Source: Roseiconus nitratireducens
GTDB taxonomy: Bacteria > Planctomycetota > Planctomycetia > Pirellulales > Pirellulaceae
DNA length: 64,000 bases
Assembly (NCBI RefSeq): GCF_008629675.1
Contig: NZ_VWOX01000003.1
Coordinates: 372,001 to 436,000 of the forward strand
Direction of reading: 5' to 3'
A program made the translations under genes and the position numbers. The notes beneath the pieces are model-generated. The model saw nothing but the letters and a program-made list of their open reading frames with translations. It made no database searches and was not told where the DNA came from. Shown here in pieces: positions 55,205 through 63,353 of the stretch (position 1 is the first letter of the stretch; each line of letters starts with the position of its first letter).

Positions 55205-56002
55205 ATGTCCAACACGACCCACCATCAAACACCGGTCACCGTTTCCGTACGAACCAACATGCGCTGCCAATCCTGCCTGTCGAAGGTGGCAACAGTCTTG
55301 GACGGTTCACCCGAGGTTCTTGACTGGTCGGCCGATCTCGCTGATCCGAAGAAGACCTTGACGGCCCAGATCCTGTCGGAACAACCTGACGACACCCTGC
55401 AACGGCTTGTCGAAGAGGCCGGTTTCGTTGCGGAGCCGCTCGACAAGAACTCGCCGGCGGCAGCATCGCCGCCATTGACACAACTCGAGGCACCCTCCAA
55501 GGAAGAACCCAAGCCGCGTTTCAGCCTGGCAACGTACAAACCGCTCCTGATCGTGATCGGCTACGTCGTCGGTTTCTCGCTGCTGATGTGCTGGGCAAGC
55601 GGCACTTGGACCGTTGGGGCACTGATGCGGTACTTCATGGGAGGCTTCTTTCTCGGATTCGCCTTTTTCAAACTGCTCGACATTCGTGCCTTTGCCGACG
55701 CGTTCTCGACGTATGACGTCGTGGCCAAGCGTTTTCGAATCTATGCACTCGGCTACCCGTTCATCGAGTTCGCCTTGGGGACGGCTTTCGTGCTGGGCAT
55801 TCAGCCCGTGCTTGTCAATTGCGTCACGGCGGTCGTGATGGCCGTCGGCTTGGTGGGAGTCATTGCCGCTGTCCGGAAAAAGCAGGCCATCCAGTGTGCC
55901 TGCTTGGGAACAGTTTTCAACCTGCCGATGTCTTCCGTCACGATCGTGGAGAACGGCACGATGATTGCCATGGCGATCACAGCGCTTGCCATGGGAGGTT
56001 AG
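55205..56002 (+). CDS. HMA domain-MauE-like membrane protein (metal handling)
   Basis: The 265-aa protein has an N-terminal heavy-metal-associated domain with the C21-Q-S-C24 site (TNMRCQSCLSKV). A proline-rich linker follows (about 85-105), then four transmembrane segments of the MauE/DoxX-like type from about residue 110 (LLIVIGYVVGFSLLMCWAS, GFFLGFAFFKLLDIRAFAD, then two more). A further Cys motif CACLG near residue 239 is typical of MauE-like proteins. A MerR-type operator lies just upstream, which suggests control by a metal, perhaps mercury, copper or silver. The likely role is metal sequestration or transport across the membrane. Confidence 0.85.
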   Translation: MSNTTHHQTPVTVSVRTNMRCQSCLSKVATVLDGSPEVLDWSADLADPKKTLTAQILSEQPDDTLQRLVEEAGFVAEPLDKNSPAAASPPLTQLEAPSKEEPKPRFSLATYKPLLIVIGYVVGFSLLMCWASGTWTVGALMRYFMGGFFLGFAFFKLLDIRAFADAFSTYDVVAKRFRIYALGYPFIEFALGTAFVLGIQPVLVNCVTAVVMAVGLVGVIAAVRKKQAIQCACLGTVFNLPMSSVTIVENGTMIAMAITALAMGG

Positions 56003-56041
56003 AATCACCCAAATCTTGGAAACAACCTAAAGGTGAATTTG

Positions 56042-56608
56042 ATGAACAGAGCGTTGGTAGTCATCGACGTGCAGCGCGAGTATTTTGACGGCGCGTTCCC
56101 GATCCGGCACCCGGCCGGACACCTCGAGACGATTCTGGAGGTGATGGATGCCGCGAACAAAGTCAAGATGCCGACTGCAGTCATCCGCCATCACCAACCC
56201 GATCCGGAATCGCCTGTCTTCCGCAAAGGAAGCGAAATGTGGCAACTTCACGAAGAAGTCGAATCCAGGCCGCGTGACGTCCTGATCGACAAGCAATTGC
56301 CCGGGTCATTTACCAACACTTCTCTCGACAGTTTCTTGCAGGACAAGAACGTCGATACCGTTTGCATCGCCGGATACATGACACAGATTTGTTGCGATAC
56401 CACGGCCCGCCAGGCATTCCACCGGGGATACAAGGTCGAATTCCTGCGGGACGCCACCGGGACGCTGGATGTCCAAAACGAAGCCGGCTCCGTGACCGCC
56501 GAACAGCTTCACGAATCGATTCTGGTCTCGCAACAGATGTTCATCAGCGAAGTGATCGATAAACAGAAATGGCTTCAGCGACTCGCGGACGAGCCATCGC
56601 CCCTTTGA
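56042..56608 (+). CDS. Cysteine hydrolase of the isochorismatase family
   Basis: From the ATG at 56042, with an AAAGGTGA ribosome-binding site, the 188-aa protein has the catalytic triad Asp9 (VVIDVQREY), Lys (LIDKQLPGSF) and Cys (MTQICCDTTARQAF). Isochorismatase-like hydrolases act on amides such as nicotinamide, ureidoacrylate or on isochorismate; the exact activity is unknown. It lies 39 bp after the HMA-MauE gene on the same strand and may be co-transcribed from the MerR-type promoter. Its last codons lie in a direct repeat flanking MITE-like copy C. Confidence 0.9.
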   Translation: MNRALVVIDVQREYFDGAFPIRHPAGHLETILEVMDAANKVKMPTAVIRHHQPDPESPVFRKGSEMWQLHEEVESRPRDVLIDKQLPGSFTNTSLDSFLQDKNVDTVCIAGYMTQICCDTTARQAFHRGYKVEFLRDATGTLDVQNEAGSVTAEQLHESILVSQQMFISEVIDKQKWLQRLADEPSPL

Positions 56609-56850
56609 AGTAGCCCCGCTCGCCAGCGCGTGGATCAAGCCAGCTGGCCATCGCAGCGGGTTTTCAGACAGAGCCTGGCTGGACAGCGCCACTTTGGGTG
56701 AGCCGCGTGACACTAGCCGCGGGTTTTCTCGCCTCAACCGGCGGCTAACGCCTTGCCGCTCATTGCGCTGCAAATCACGGTACTTTTGATTGAAAGTGGC
56801 GCTGAGCCATCGACGCTTTGAAGTAGCCACGCTCGCCAGAGCGGGGATCC
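56591..56850 (+). repeat. MITE-like repeat copy C with flanking direct repeats
   Basis: The element at 56684-56804 has 12-bp perfect terminal inverted repeats, CAGCGCCACTTT and AAAGTGGCGCTG, around the shared core. It is bracketed by imperfect direct repeats of about 47 bp at 56591-56637 and 56804-56850 (GAGCCATCG and CTTTGAAGTAGCC are shared words). The first direct repeat contains the last codons of the isochorismatase-like gene. Copies A and B lie at 48892 and 54731. Confidence 0.85.
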
Positions 56851-56910
56851 AGAGCGTCCAAGTCGCAGCATTGCCACCCTCTGGCGACGGTCACTACCTC
56901 GACATCGTCA

Positions 56911-57601
56911 TCAAGGTTTGGCAACGTCCAGGTCGATGTCCGCATTGCGGTCACACGTCAAGACGCCCTCACGGATCTTCAACTCCGCCATCTGCAGGAA
57001 CGAAATTTTTTGCCGTGGCGTTCGCTGCTCGGCGGGCGGCGTCGGATACGGCCGGTTGGGTTCGGTGTGATAAAAAATGAATGCGCGATCGTCAACGACG
57101 GCCACGCTGGGGTGCCGAGCCAACGTCGCATCGGCGGTTCCCGTTCCCGGCTCGTCAAGAATCGACGCTTGCTGTTCCCAGTGGATTCCGTCACCGGAAT
57201 GAAAGACGGCCAGGCCCTTGTGCGGATCAGTCAACATCCAGTACCGGTCACGCCAATGGAATACATACGGCGCTTCCTGATACCCAAACCCACGCCGCTT
57301 GGGCGGTGCGTTCACGGCTCCGAGACACTTTCCATGATTCGACCACTGGACCAGGTCCCGACTGCTGGCCCACTGAATCCCGCCTCCTTTGCCGACGCGG
57401 TAGTAGGCGCGGTATTCATGGCCAACCTTGACGAGTGAGACATCGATCGGATCGGGCTGTTCGAACTCTGGAATGTCGGCCAGCTTCCACCCATCGATCG
57501 GATCCCCAATCGATGTCACATAGTGGCGAATCACCCCGTTGCCTCCCCAGGGCGGGTCCGCGGAGGCCTTGTACGTGGCAAACAGATGCAACTGGTCGCC
57601 C
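56911..57601 (-). pseudogene. Glycosidase-like (GH43-type beta-propeller) C-terminal part, frameshifted from the sulfatase gene
   Basis: On the minus strand from about 57601 the product continues the beta-propeller glycosidase that starts in the sulfatase frame at the end of 57531-60161: SGDQLHLFATYKASADPPWGG, then KVGHEYRAYYRVG, GYQEAPYVFHWRDRYWML and DRAFIFYHTEPNRPYP. It ends in LQMAELKIREGVLTCDRN at 56911. A single missing G in the GGG run at 57599-57601 would join the two frames. This part has no start codon or ribosome-binding site of its own that fits the homology. It is either a real disrupted gene or a sequencing error. Confidence 0.75.
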
Positions 57602-60161
57602 GAACGATGATCCCTGGGGCCCAGTGGGTATCGGCGTTGTCGGGTGTCCCCTTTCGGCCATCGAACGCGCAGTACCCGCGAAACCGCCAGTTCAACAGGT
57701 CGGGCGATGAAATGACACCCAATGGCGTTCCAACGTAGGAAGCACTTTCTCGCGTCGCCCGACGGGCCGTGTAGTAGATAAACCACTCATTTTCATGGGC
57801 GTTCCACACAATCTCCGGGTCGCACGAACCGTTGTAATGGGGGTCGGCAAACATCGGCCTGGTCACATTGCCCAACTGTCGCTTGCCGCCTTTGACCGAC
57901 GGCTTGGAATGATTTTGGGACGACGGAGTGTCATCACTTTCGGTGCTGTGAACGCGGTGGCCGATGACTTTTCCCGTGAAGCGATTGGGTGCCTCGTAGT
58001 CGCCCGCCGCCGTTCGGTCATCAAAGCCGATGCTCAGGTCATCCACCGGTTGTACCGGAATCAAGCCCTTCGATGGACCAACGATCGGATCTTCGTCGTT
58101 GACCTGCAGTGTCATCCTGTCCGCGGTGAGCGTCGCCTTCAGCTTGACGCTTCCGGAGACTTTCCGGTCCCAGCTCAACCGCTTCACATCACCGCGAACG
58201 CGGACGTCGAACGTGGGCTTGCCATCAACGAAATGCAAAGCGAAACCATGCTGGTTGCCCCCCTGAGCGACAGCGACGCCGTCGGACAAATCACCTTCGA
58301 CACGGACTTCGATCGTCAGCGGCCGATTGGCAATCGCCGGTTGCGTCGCCTGAGTACCAGTCGCGTCAACCGTTTGCCGGCCTGTGGAACCGGGTTTTGC
58401 CGATCCCCATATCACCCCCACGCGTCGCGCCCATGTCTCCCACGAAGCAATCATTTGCTGCAAGCGGTCGGGATGCTGCTTTGCAAGATCCGTTAGCTCG
58501 CAACGATCTTCCGCCAAGTTGTAGAGCTCCCATGTCAATTCATGCGGCATCCGCTTTGCGTAAACCGCCTTCCATTCGCCCTGCCGAATCGCATGGGCCG
58601 CTTGATGGTCGAATCCGATCGTGCGATCCGCCAGTCCCTCGCCTCGCATCGCCGGAAGCAAACTGGTACCTTCCAGCGGCGTCACCTCATTGCCCTCCCG
58701 CTTCGCCGGGTATTCTGCTCCCGCAACCTCAATCAACGTCGGCATCACGTCCATGACATGGGCAGGATCACGCACCCACTTGTCGGGCTTGCCGATTCCC
58801 TGCGGCCAATGCGCGATGAAGGGCGTGCTGATTCCCCCTTCGTGCGTGAAGTGTTTGTAAAGTCGAAACGGCGTGTTGCCCAGGTTGGACCACGCGCTGC
58901 CATAGGACTGATGAGTCCCGCGTCCTCCGGTTGCTCGCAGCTCATCTCCCGTTCGCAAGACCGTCGTGCCTTTGCGTGAGGTGTCGTCAAAACCAAACGG
59001 GCCCCATTCGTAACAGGCACCATTGTCGCTGAGGAACAAAATCAGCGTGTTATCCAGGTCATCTGTTTGCTTCAGGTGATCAACGATCCTTCCTACACCG
59101 GAATCGACGCCCTCCACCATGGCCGCGAACACCGCCATGCGTCTCGCGAGGTCCAACTGCCGGGCTTGATCGAGTGAATCCCAAGCCGGGTTCTGCTGAC
59201 CGGAAAAACCATTGGCAATGTCGTCGCGATCAACCGGAACCAGGCTGCGCGGTGAAAGATGCCAATGATCACCGTCGACCAGCCCCAAATTCGTCATCCG
59301 CTCAAATCGCTCCTCTCGCAACACGTCCCAGCCCCGCTGATAGACTTCGTCATACTTGTCGGCGCGACTGGCTGGGGCCTGGACCGGAAAGTGCGGGGAA
59401 GAGTGCCCCAGAAACAGAAACCATGGCTTGCCCGACTGCTGGCCTTGGTTGATGAATTCGATCGCATAGTCGTTGAAGACATCCGTGGCATAAAACTGGT
59501 CGGCGGGGGGATCAATTTCTTTCTTGTGGTCTTCGGGCAACCGAATGTAGTAGTCCGCATCGTACTGATCGTGCGAATGACCGCGGGTGTAGCCGTAGAA
59601 CTCGCCAAATCCACGTTTGATCGGCCCCGTATCCGGATGCATATGCCACTTGCCAACGTAGAAGCAGCGGTAACCCGCTGGCTTCAAAACTTCCGCAAGC
59701 GTTGCACATCGATCATTCAGCCTGCCCAGGTAGCCGGGCCCGCGTTGGGGACTCGGCTTGTTGGTGGTGAAATCGCCGATGCCCGCCTGCGTGGGATACA
59801 GTCCCGTCATCAGGGACGCCCGACTCGGGCAACAACGTGCCGAATTGTAAAGCTGCGTGAAACGAACGCCATCGGCAGCCAATGCGTCGATGTTGGGTGT
59901 GTCGATCTCGCCTCCATAGCATCCGAGATCGGAGTAACCCAAGTCGTCGGCCAGGATCAGAATGATGTTGGGGCGATCGGAGGCTGCGTGCACCGTCCCC
60001 ACCTGAAAGGCGACAATCGAGACCAACAGGGCGATGGCGACACGGAGCACCCTGGCGGTGTTGTCAACAACACCAAAACGTTGTGTGGCCCCAACTTCAT
60101 TTCGCATATTGACAACCGGCACGACGGTTCGATCCATTTCGCATTTCTCTTTGCTTTGCAT
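57531..60161 (-). CDS. Secreted sulfatase with LamG-like and partial GH43-like domains
   Basis: The 876-aa reading has a signal segment at about residues 38-60 (VLRVAIALLVSIVAFQVGTVHAA). The S1 sulfatase domain carries ILADDLGYSD near residue 70, the formylglycine site C110-C-P-S-R and GKWHMHPD. A beta-sandwich follows (about 600-750: LTIEVRVEGDLSDGVAVAQGG, LQVNDEDPIVGPSKGL), then the first blades of a glycosidase-like beta-propeller (CDPEIVWNAHENEWFIYYTARRA, THWAPGIIV). After that the frame runs into a run of Pro/Arg and stops at 57531. Starts at 60161, 60137 or 60107 are possible. Intact, the enzyme would be about 1080 aa. Confidence 0.88.
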   Translation of the reverse strand: MQSKEKCEMDRTVVPVVNMRNEVGATQRFGVVDNTARVLRVAIALLVSIVAFQVGTVHAASDRPNIILILADDLGYSDLGCYGGEIDTPNIDALAADGVRFTQLYNSARCCPSRASLMTGLYPTQAGIGDFTTNKPSPQRGPGYLGRLNDRCATLAEVLKPAGYRCFYVGKWHMHPDTGPIKRGFGEFYGYTRGHSHDQYDADYYIRLPEDHKKEIDPPADQFYATDVFNDYAIEFINQGQQSGKPWFLFLGHSSPHFPVQAPASRADKYDEVYQRGWDVLREERFERMTNLGLVDGDHWHLSPRSLVPVDRDDIANGFSGQQNPAWDSLDQARQLDLARRMAVFAAMVEGVDSGVGRIVDHLKQTDDLDNTLILFLSDNGACYEWGPFGFDDTSRKGTTVLRTGDELRATGGRGTHQSYGSAWSNLGNTPFRLYKHFTHEGGISTPFIAHWPQGIGKPDKWVRDPAHVMDVMPTLIEVAGAEYPAKREGNEVTPLEGTSLLPAMRGEGLADRTIGFDHQAAHAIRQGEWKAVYAKRMPHELTWELYNLAEDRCELTDLAKQHPDRLQQMIASWETWARRVGVIWGSAKPGSTGRQTVDATGTQATQPAIANRPLTIEVRVEGDLSDGVAVAQGGNQHGFALHFVDGKPTFDVRVRGDVKRLSWDRKVSGSVKLKATLTADRMTLQVNDEDPIVGPSKGLIPVQPVDDLSIGFDDRTAAGDYEAPNRFTGKVIGHRVHSTESDDTPSSQNHSKPSVKGGKRQLGNVTRPMFADPHYNGSCDPEIVWNAHENEWFIYYTARRATRESASYVGTPLGVISSPDLLNWRFRGYCAFDGRKGTPDNADTHWAPGIIVRATSCICLPRTRPPRTRPGEATG

Positions 60162-60433
60162 TTTGGCTTGGTGGTATTCACGGTTAGCGGTGTTCCGCTT
60201 GGATGCTCGCGAGAGTTTCCGATCCTACAGTGATTCTTCCGCGGAACCATGATAGCCAGCGTCATTGCCCTGGATCTCTTTGTCACGTGCCGATTCATCA
60301 GCGTTAAAACGCGATCCGCCGGCCTTCGCCAATTTGATCACCAACGGACACCGATTCTATTCCGCATCCCAATTGGTCGATAGAATCGGATCTGACACGC
60401 GAACCACGAACCAAACCGCCGCGGAAAGGACTC

Positions 60434-61441
60434 ATGACCGACATTCCTCCCCACGCAATCCTCGGCCAGTTGGTCACAGGACACTGGACGACTCAGGTGA
60501 TCCACGCCGCCGCCAAGTTCGGCATTGCGGACCTGCTGGCTGAGGGATCCAAGTCGGTTGACGAATTGGCCGATGCGACCGACACGCAGCCAGAACTTCT
60601 CTACCGGCTGCTCCGGGCACTGGCCAGCATCGGCATTTTCGCCGAGCAGGATGACAAACACTTCAAGCTGACTCCGCTCGCTGAGCCGCTTCGCAGCAAT
60701 GTCCCAGGCTCTCAGCGGTCGCTGGCGTTGATGATGGGCGATGAGCAATACAGGGCGTGGGGCAATCTGGTTGACGCCGTCCGAACCGGCGACAACGCCT
60801 ACGAGAAGATCTTTGGCAAGGCGATCTTTGACCATCTTGCCGAGCAACCGGAAAAGGCTCGTATCTTTGACGACGCCATGACAGGCATCCACGGTCGTGA
60901 AACCCGTGAGATCCTGGACGCTTACGACTTTTCAGCAATCAACGTGCTCGCTGACATCGGTGGCGGCAACGGTTCCAACATCACCGCCATTCTGCAGAAA
61001 CACACGGCTACGCGGGGGATCCTGTTTGATCTTCACCACGTGATCGAACGTGCACGACCCAACATTCAATCCGCCGGGCTCGCCGACCGGTGCGAGCTGA
61101 TTGACGGTGACTTCTTCCGATCCGTCCCCGCGGGAGCCGATGCCTATCTGATGCGTCATATCATTCACGACTGGGACGATGAAAAGTCGATCACCATTCT
61201 GAAGAATTGCCACCAGGTGATGTCGCCGGGAACCCGGCTGTTATTGGTCGAAAGTGTGATCCCGCCGGGCAACGAGCCGTTCATGGGCAAGTTTTTGGAT
61301 CTCACGATGATGCTGATCCCGGGTGGCAAAGAGCGCACCGAAGACGAGTATCAAAGGTTGTACGACGCCGCCGGGTTCGATCTCGTGCGGGTTGTCCCGA
61401 CCAATTCAGAAGTCAGCGTGATCGAAGGCCTTCGCCGCTGA
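60434..61441 (+). CDS. Class I O-methyltransferase (plant COMT/hydroxyindole-type)
   Basis: The 335-aa protein has the winged-helix N-terminal dimerisation domain (LGQLVTGHWTTQVIHAAAKFGIADLLAEG, YRLLRALASIGIFAE) and the SAM domain: motif I VLADIGGGNGSNI, DLHHVIERARP, the acidic GDFFRSVP, and HIIHDWDDEKSITILKNC with the catalytic His. This is the family of plant caffeate/hydroxyindole O-methyltransferases and their bacterial small-molecule homologues. The ATG at 60434 has an AAAGGACTC ribosome-binding site. It is alone between the sulfatase gene and a repeat-rich gap, so the substrate is not clear. Confidence 0.92.
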   Translation: MTDIPPHAILGQLVTGHWTTQVIHAAAKFGIADLLAEGSKSVDELADATDTQPELLYRLLRALASIGIFAEQDDKHFKLTPLAEPLRSNVPGSQRSLALMMGDEQYRAWGNLVDAVRTGDNAYEKIFGKAIFDHLAEQPEKARIFDDAMTGIHGRETREILDAYDFSAINVLADIGGGNGSNITAILQKHTATRGILFDLHHVIERARPNIQSAGLADRCELIDGDFFRSVPAGADAYLMRHIIHDWDDEKSITILKNCHQVMSPGTRLLLVESVIPPGNEPFMGKFLDLTMMLIPGGKERTEDEYQRLYDAAGFDLVRVVPTNSEVSVIEGLRR

Positions 61442-61508
61442 ATTCGTGCTCAATGCGCTCAACCCTCCTTGCAAGGCACAGCGTTTCAAGACTGCACAAG
61501 CCTCACCC

Positions 61509-61693
61509 GCGAAGCGGCGACAGCAACACCACCACATCGACAATTCTTCTCTCCCTGCGCTCGTCCCGTCTAATAGAGAGGGTAGAACGACACAGGCACG
61601 AGCTCCAGTCGCGAAGCGACGACAGCCCCCTGCCGTCGGCGCAAGCCGACGGATGCGGCCGCCCCAAAAACACCAGCTGCGAAGCGGCGACAG
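61509..61693. repeat. GCGAAGCGGCGACAG repeat cluster with a stem-loop
   Basis: The 15-mer GCGAAGCGGCGACAG occurs at 61509-61523 and 61679-61693, with a one-base variant at 61611-61625. Both full copies are followed by CRACACC. Between the second and third copies there is a hairpin, arms CCGTCGGC and GCCGACGG around a GCAA loop (61633-61652). The spacing of 102 and 68 bp is not CRISPR-like. The cluster fills the gap 61442-61785, which has no gene. Confidence 0.8.
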
Positions 61694-61785
61694 CGACACC
61701 ATCCCATCGACAAGAGCGACAATGCTCTCCTCCCTGTGCCCGCCCCTTCTTTAACAGCAAGGTGGCTCGGAGCGACTTCCCCGGC

Positions 61786-63015
61786 TCATCGGATCCGATA
61801 CAGGTGCACCCCGTAACCACCGAAAGCATCCTGAAACTGTCCATCATTGATCCGCAAGGTGCGTTCTTCCCCAAGCACATCAACATCCGAGACGGAGGTC
61901 GACGGAGTCAATTGAAAGGTCGCGTTGACGTCGCGATTCTGCAGGTTCACCGCGAACACATACTCCTTGCCTCCGTGACGTTTGCACAGGGTCTTGATGG
62001 AAGCATCTTCCGGCTCCGAAACGACCTGCATCACATCGTCGACGGTCGGGCTGTTCAGGACGGGAGCCAATTGTCGGATTTGTCGATTGATTGCGGTAAC
62101 ACCGGCCAGCAATTCCGGATCATCCAACAACGACGCCTCGCGAAATCGAGGTTCGAATTGGTGGACGAAGTAGATGATCCCCTGTGATCCATGAATCAGC
62201 GACATCCAAACCTCCGACCGCACCTGTTCGGCGGTCGGCTTGACCTCCGTGTTGCTGATCCGGCTGCATTCGATGCAGTTCCACACGATTTGTTTAGGGT
62301 CAGCCCATCGACGGAGACGTTCGACGCCCTTCGGCACGTACTCCAGCTTTCCAGCAATCTGTTCCTTGCGGTGGACGACCGGGTAAATGTCAAACGAGAC
62401 GATATCACATCCCTTGATGTATTCGGGATAATCTTCCAGATGATTGCGACGCACACCGCGTCCAATGTAGTTGTCATAGGCGACGCCTTGCCCGAGATTC
62501 AAAAAGATTGGCCGGGTCGGATCCGCCGCCCGAAGTCGTTCGTAGTTCTCGACAATGACTTGAGGTTCAATGGGTGGACCGTAACCTTTGCCGTCGCGCC
62601 GAGCCTGGGCGTTATCGGGTTCGTCGCCGTGCATCCAGCCGACGATGACGTCTGAGAACTCCGAATTCAAACCGACACCATTCTGAGAGCAGATGGTTTC
62701 CATTCCGGCCTCATCGAGCACCCGCAACTGTTCCTCCGTCGGGCCTCGATACAGACCCACATAAAGGTTGATTCCCGCGTCACGATAACGCTTGGCATTT
62801 TTCGGCGCTTGCAACCAAACGGCGATTGGAAAAAATTCGGGGTCATCGGAAACGCCGTTGGTCCAACGCCCGTAGGGCGTCGAACCTTGGTCAGTGGTTT
62901 CCGGTGTTTGCGCTTGGGCACCAGCCAACCGGACCTCCACGAACGCCATCGCGGTCAACACGGCGATCCAAACGGAGTGACGAGCGATCGAATGGCTTGA
63001 GCTTCGGTTGAACAT
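61786..63015 (-). CDS. Secreted glycoside hydrolase-like (TIM-barrel) protein
   Basis: From the ATG at 63015 the 409-aa protein has a signal region (SVWIAVLTAMAFVEVRLAGAQAQT). A TIM-barrel follows with successive segments FPIAVWLQAPKNAKRYRDAG, GLYRGPTEEQLRVLDEAG, VIVGWMHGDEPDN, IFLNLGQGV and CDIVSFDIYPVVH, then VWNCIECSRIS. A small C-terminal beta domain ends in GGYGVHLYRIR. The barrel pattern and acidic residues suggest a clan GH-A-like glycosidase, but I could not assign a family. The frame stays open to 63585 without sense, so the ATG before the signal peptide is used. Confidence 0.75.
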   Translation of the reverse strand: MFNRSSSHSIARHSVWIAVLTAMAFVEVRLAGAQAQTPETTDQGSTPYGRWTNGVSDDPEFFPIAVWLQAPKNAKRYRDAGINLYVGLYRGPTEEQLRVLDEAGMETICSQNGVGLNSEFSDVIVGWMHGDEPDNAQARRDGKGYGPPIEPQVIVENYERLRAADPTRPIFLNLGQGVAYDNYIGRGVRRNHLEDYPEYIKGCDIVSFDIYPVVHRKEQIAGKLEYVPKGVERLRRWADPKQIVWNCIECSRISNTEVKPTAEQVRSEVWMSLIHGSQGIIYFVHQFEPRFREASLLDDPELLAGVTAINRQIRQLAPVLNSPTVDDVMQVVSEPEDASIKTLCKRHGGKEYVFAVNLQNRDVNATFQLTPSTSVSDVDVLGEERTLRINDGQFQDAFGGYGVHLYRIR

Positions 63016-63353
63016 CAGCAGAGCCGCCTTGGTGAGAGCATCTTTGGAGAACCGCGTGGAAGCCACTCGATTGGCTCCCCGGGCCGGAAGCCGGCGCTCT
63101 GCAAAGCACCGCCTCGCAGGGCTCACCGTTCCATCCGGTAACAGCAAGCAAGCCACATTCCGACCACGCATTCTCGGTCCACCCAACATGGTATCCGGAT
63201 TGGAGTGTGATTTGTTCGCCCAGGCATCCGCGACACCCCTGATCAGCCAGAGCAAGCTTTCGAGAAACGTCCGCTGAGCCATTCTCGCCCCAAAATCCGC
63301 CCTGAATGGGACCAGCCGCTCGAAGGACTTGCCGGATTCGAGGAGCCGACCGG
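63016..63353. other. Intergenic region
   Basis: About 340 bp between the secreted TIM-barrel gene and the zinc-ribbon gene, both on the minus strand. An open frame runs through from the downstream gene but shows no recognised sequence. The TIM-barrel gene's promoter is expected here; no clear element was found. Confidence 0.35.

Noticed and set aside
54997-55215. Possible merR fragment upstream of the MerR-type operator
   Set aside because: Translations of both strands were examined and none shows a MerR helix-turn-helix or metal-binding C-terminus.
56790-57080. Short plus-strand frame with CPHCG, resembling the N-terminal zinc motif of ISL3-type transposases
   Set aside because: Most of the match is antisense to the end of the glycosidase-like gene, and nothing else of a transposase is present, so the resemblance looks accidental.
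61509-61693. Possible CRISPR
   Set aside because: Only three degenerate copies, unequal spacing (102 and 68 bp), and no cas genes.
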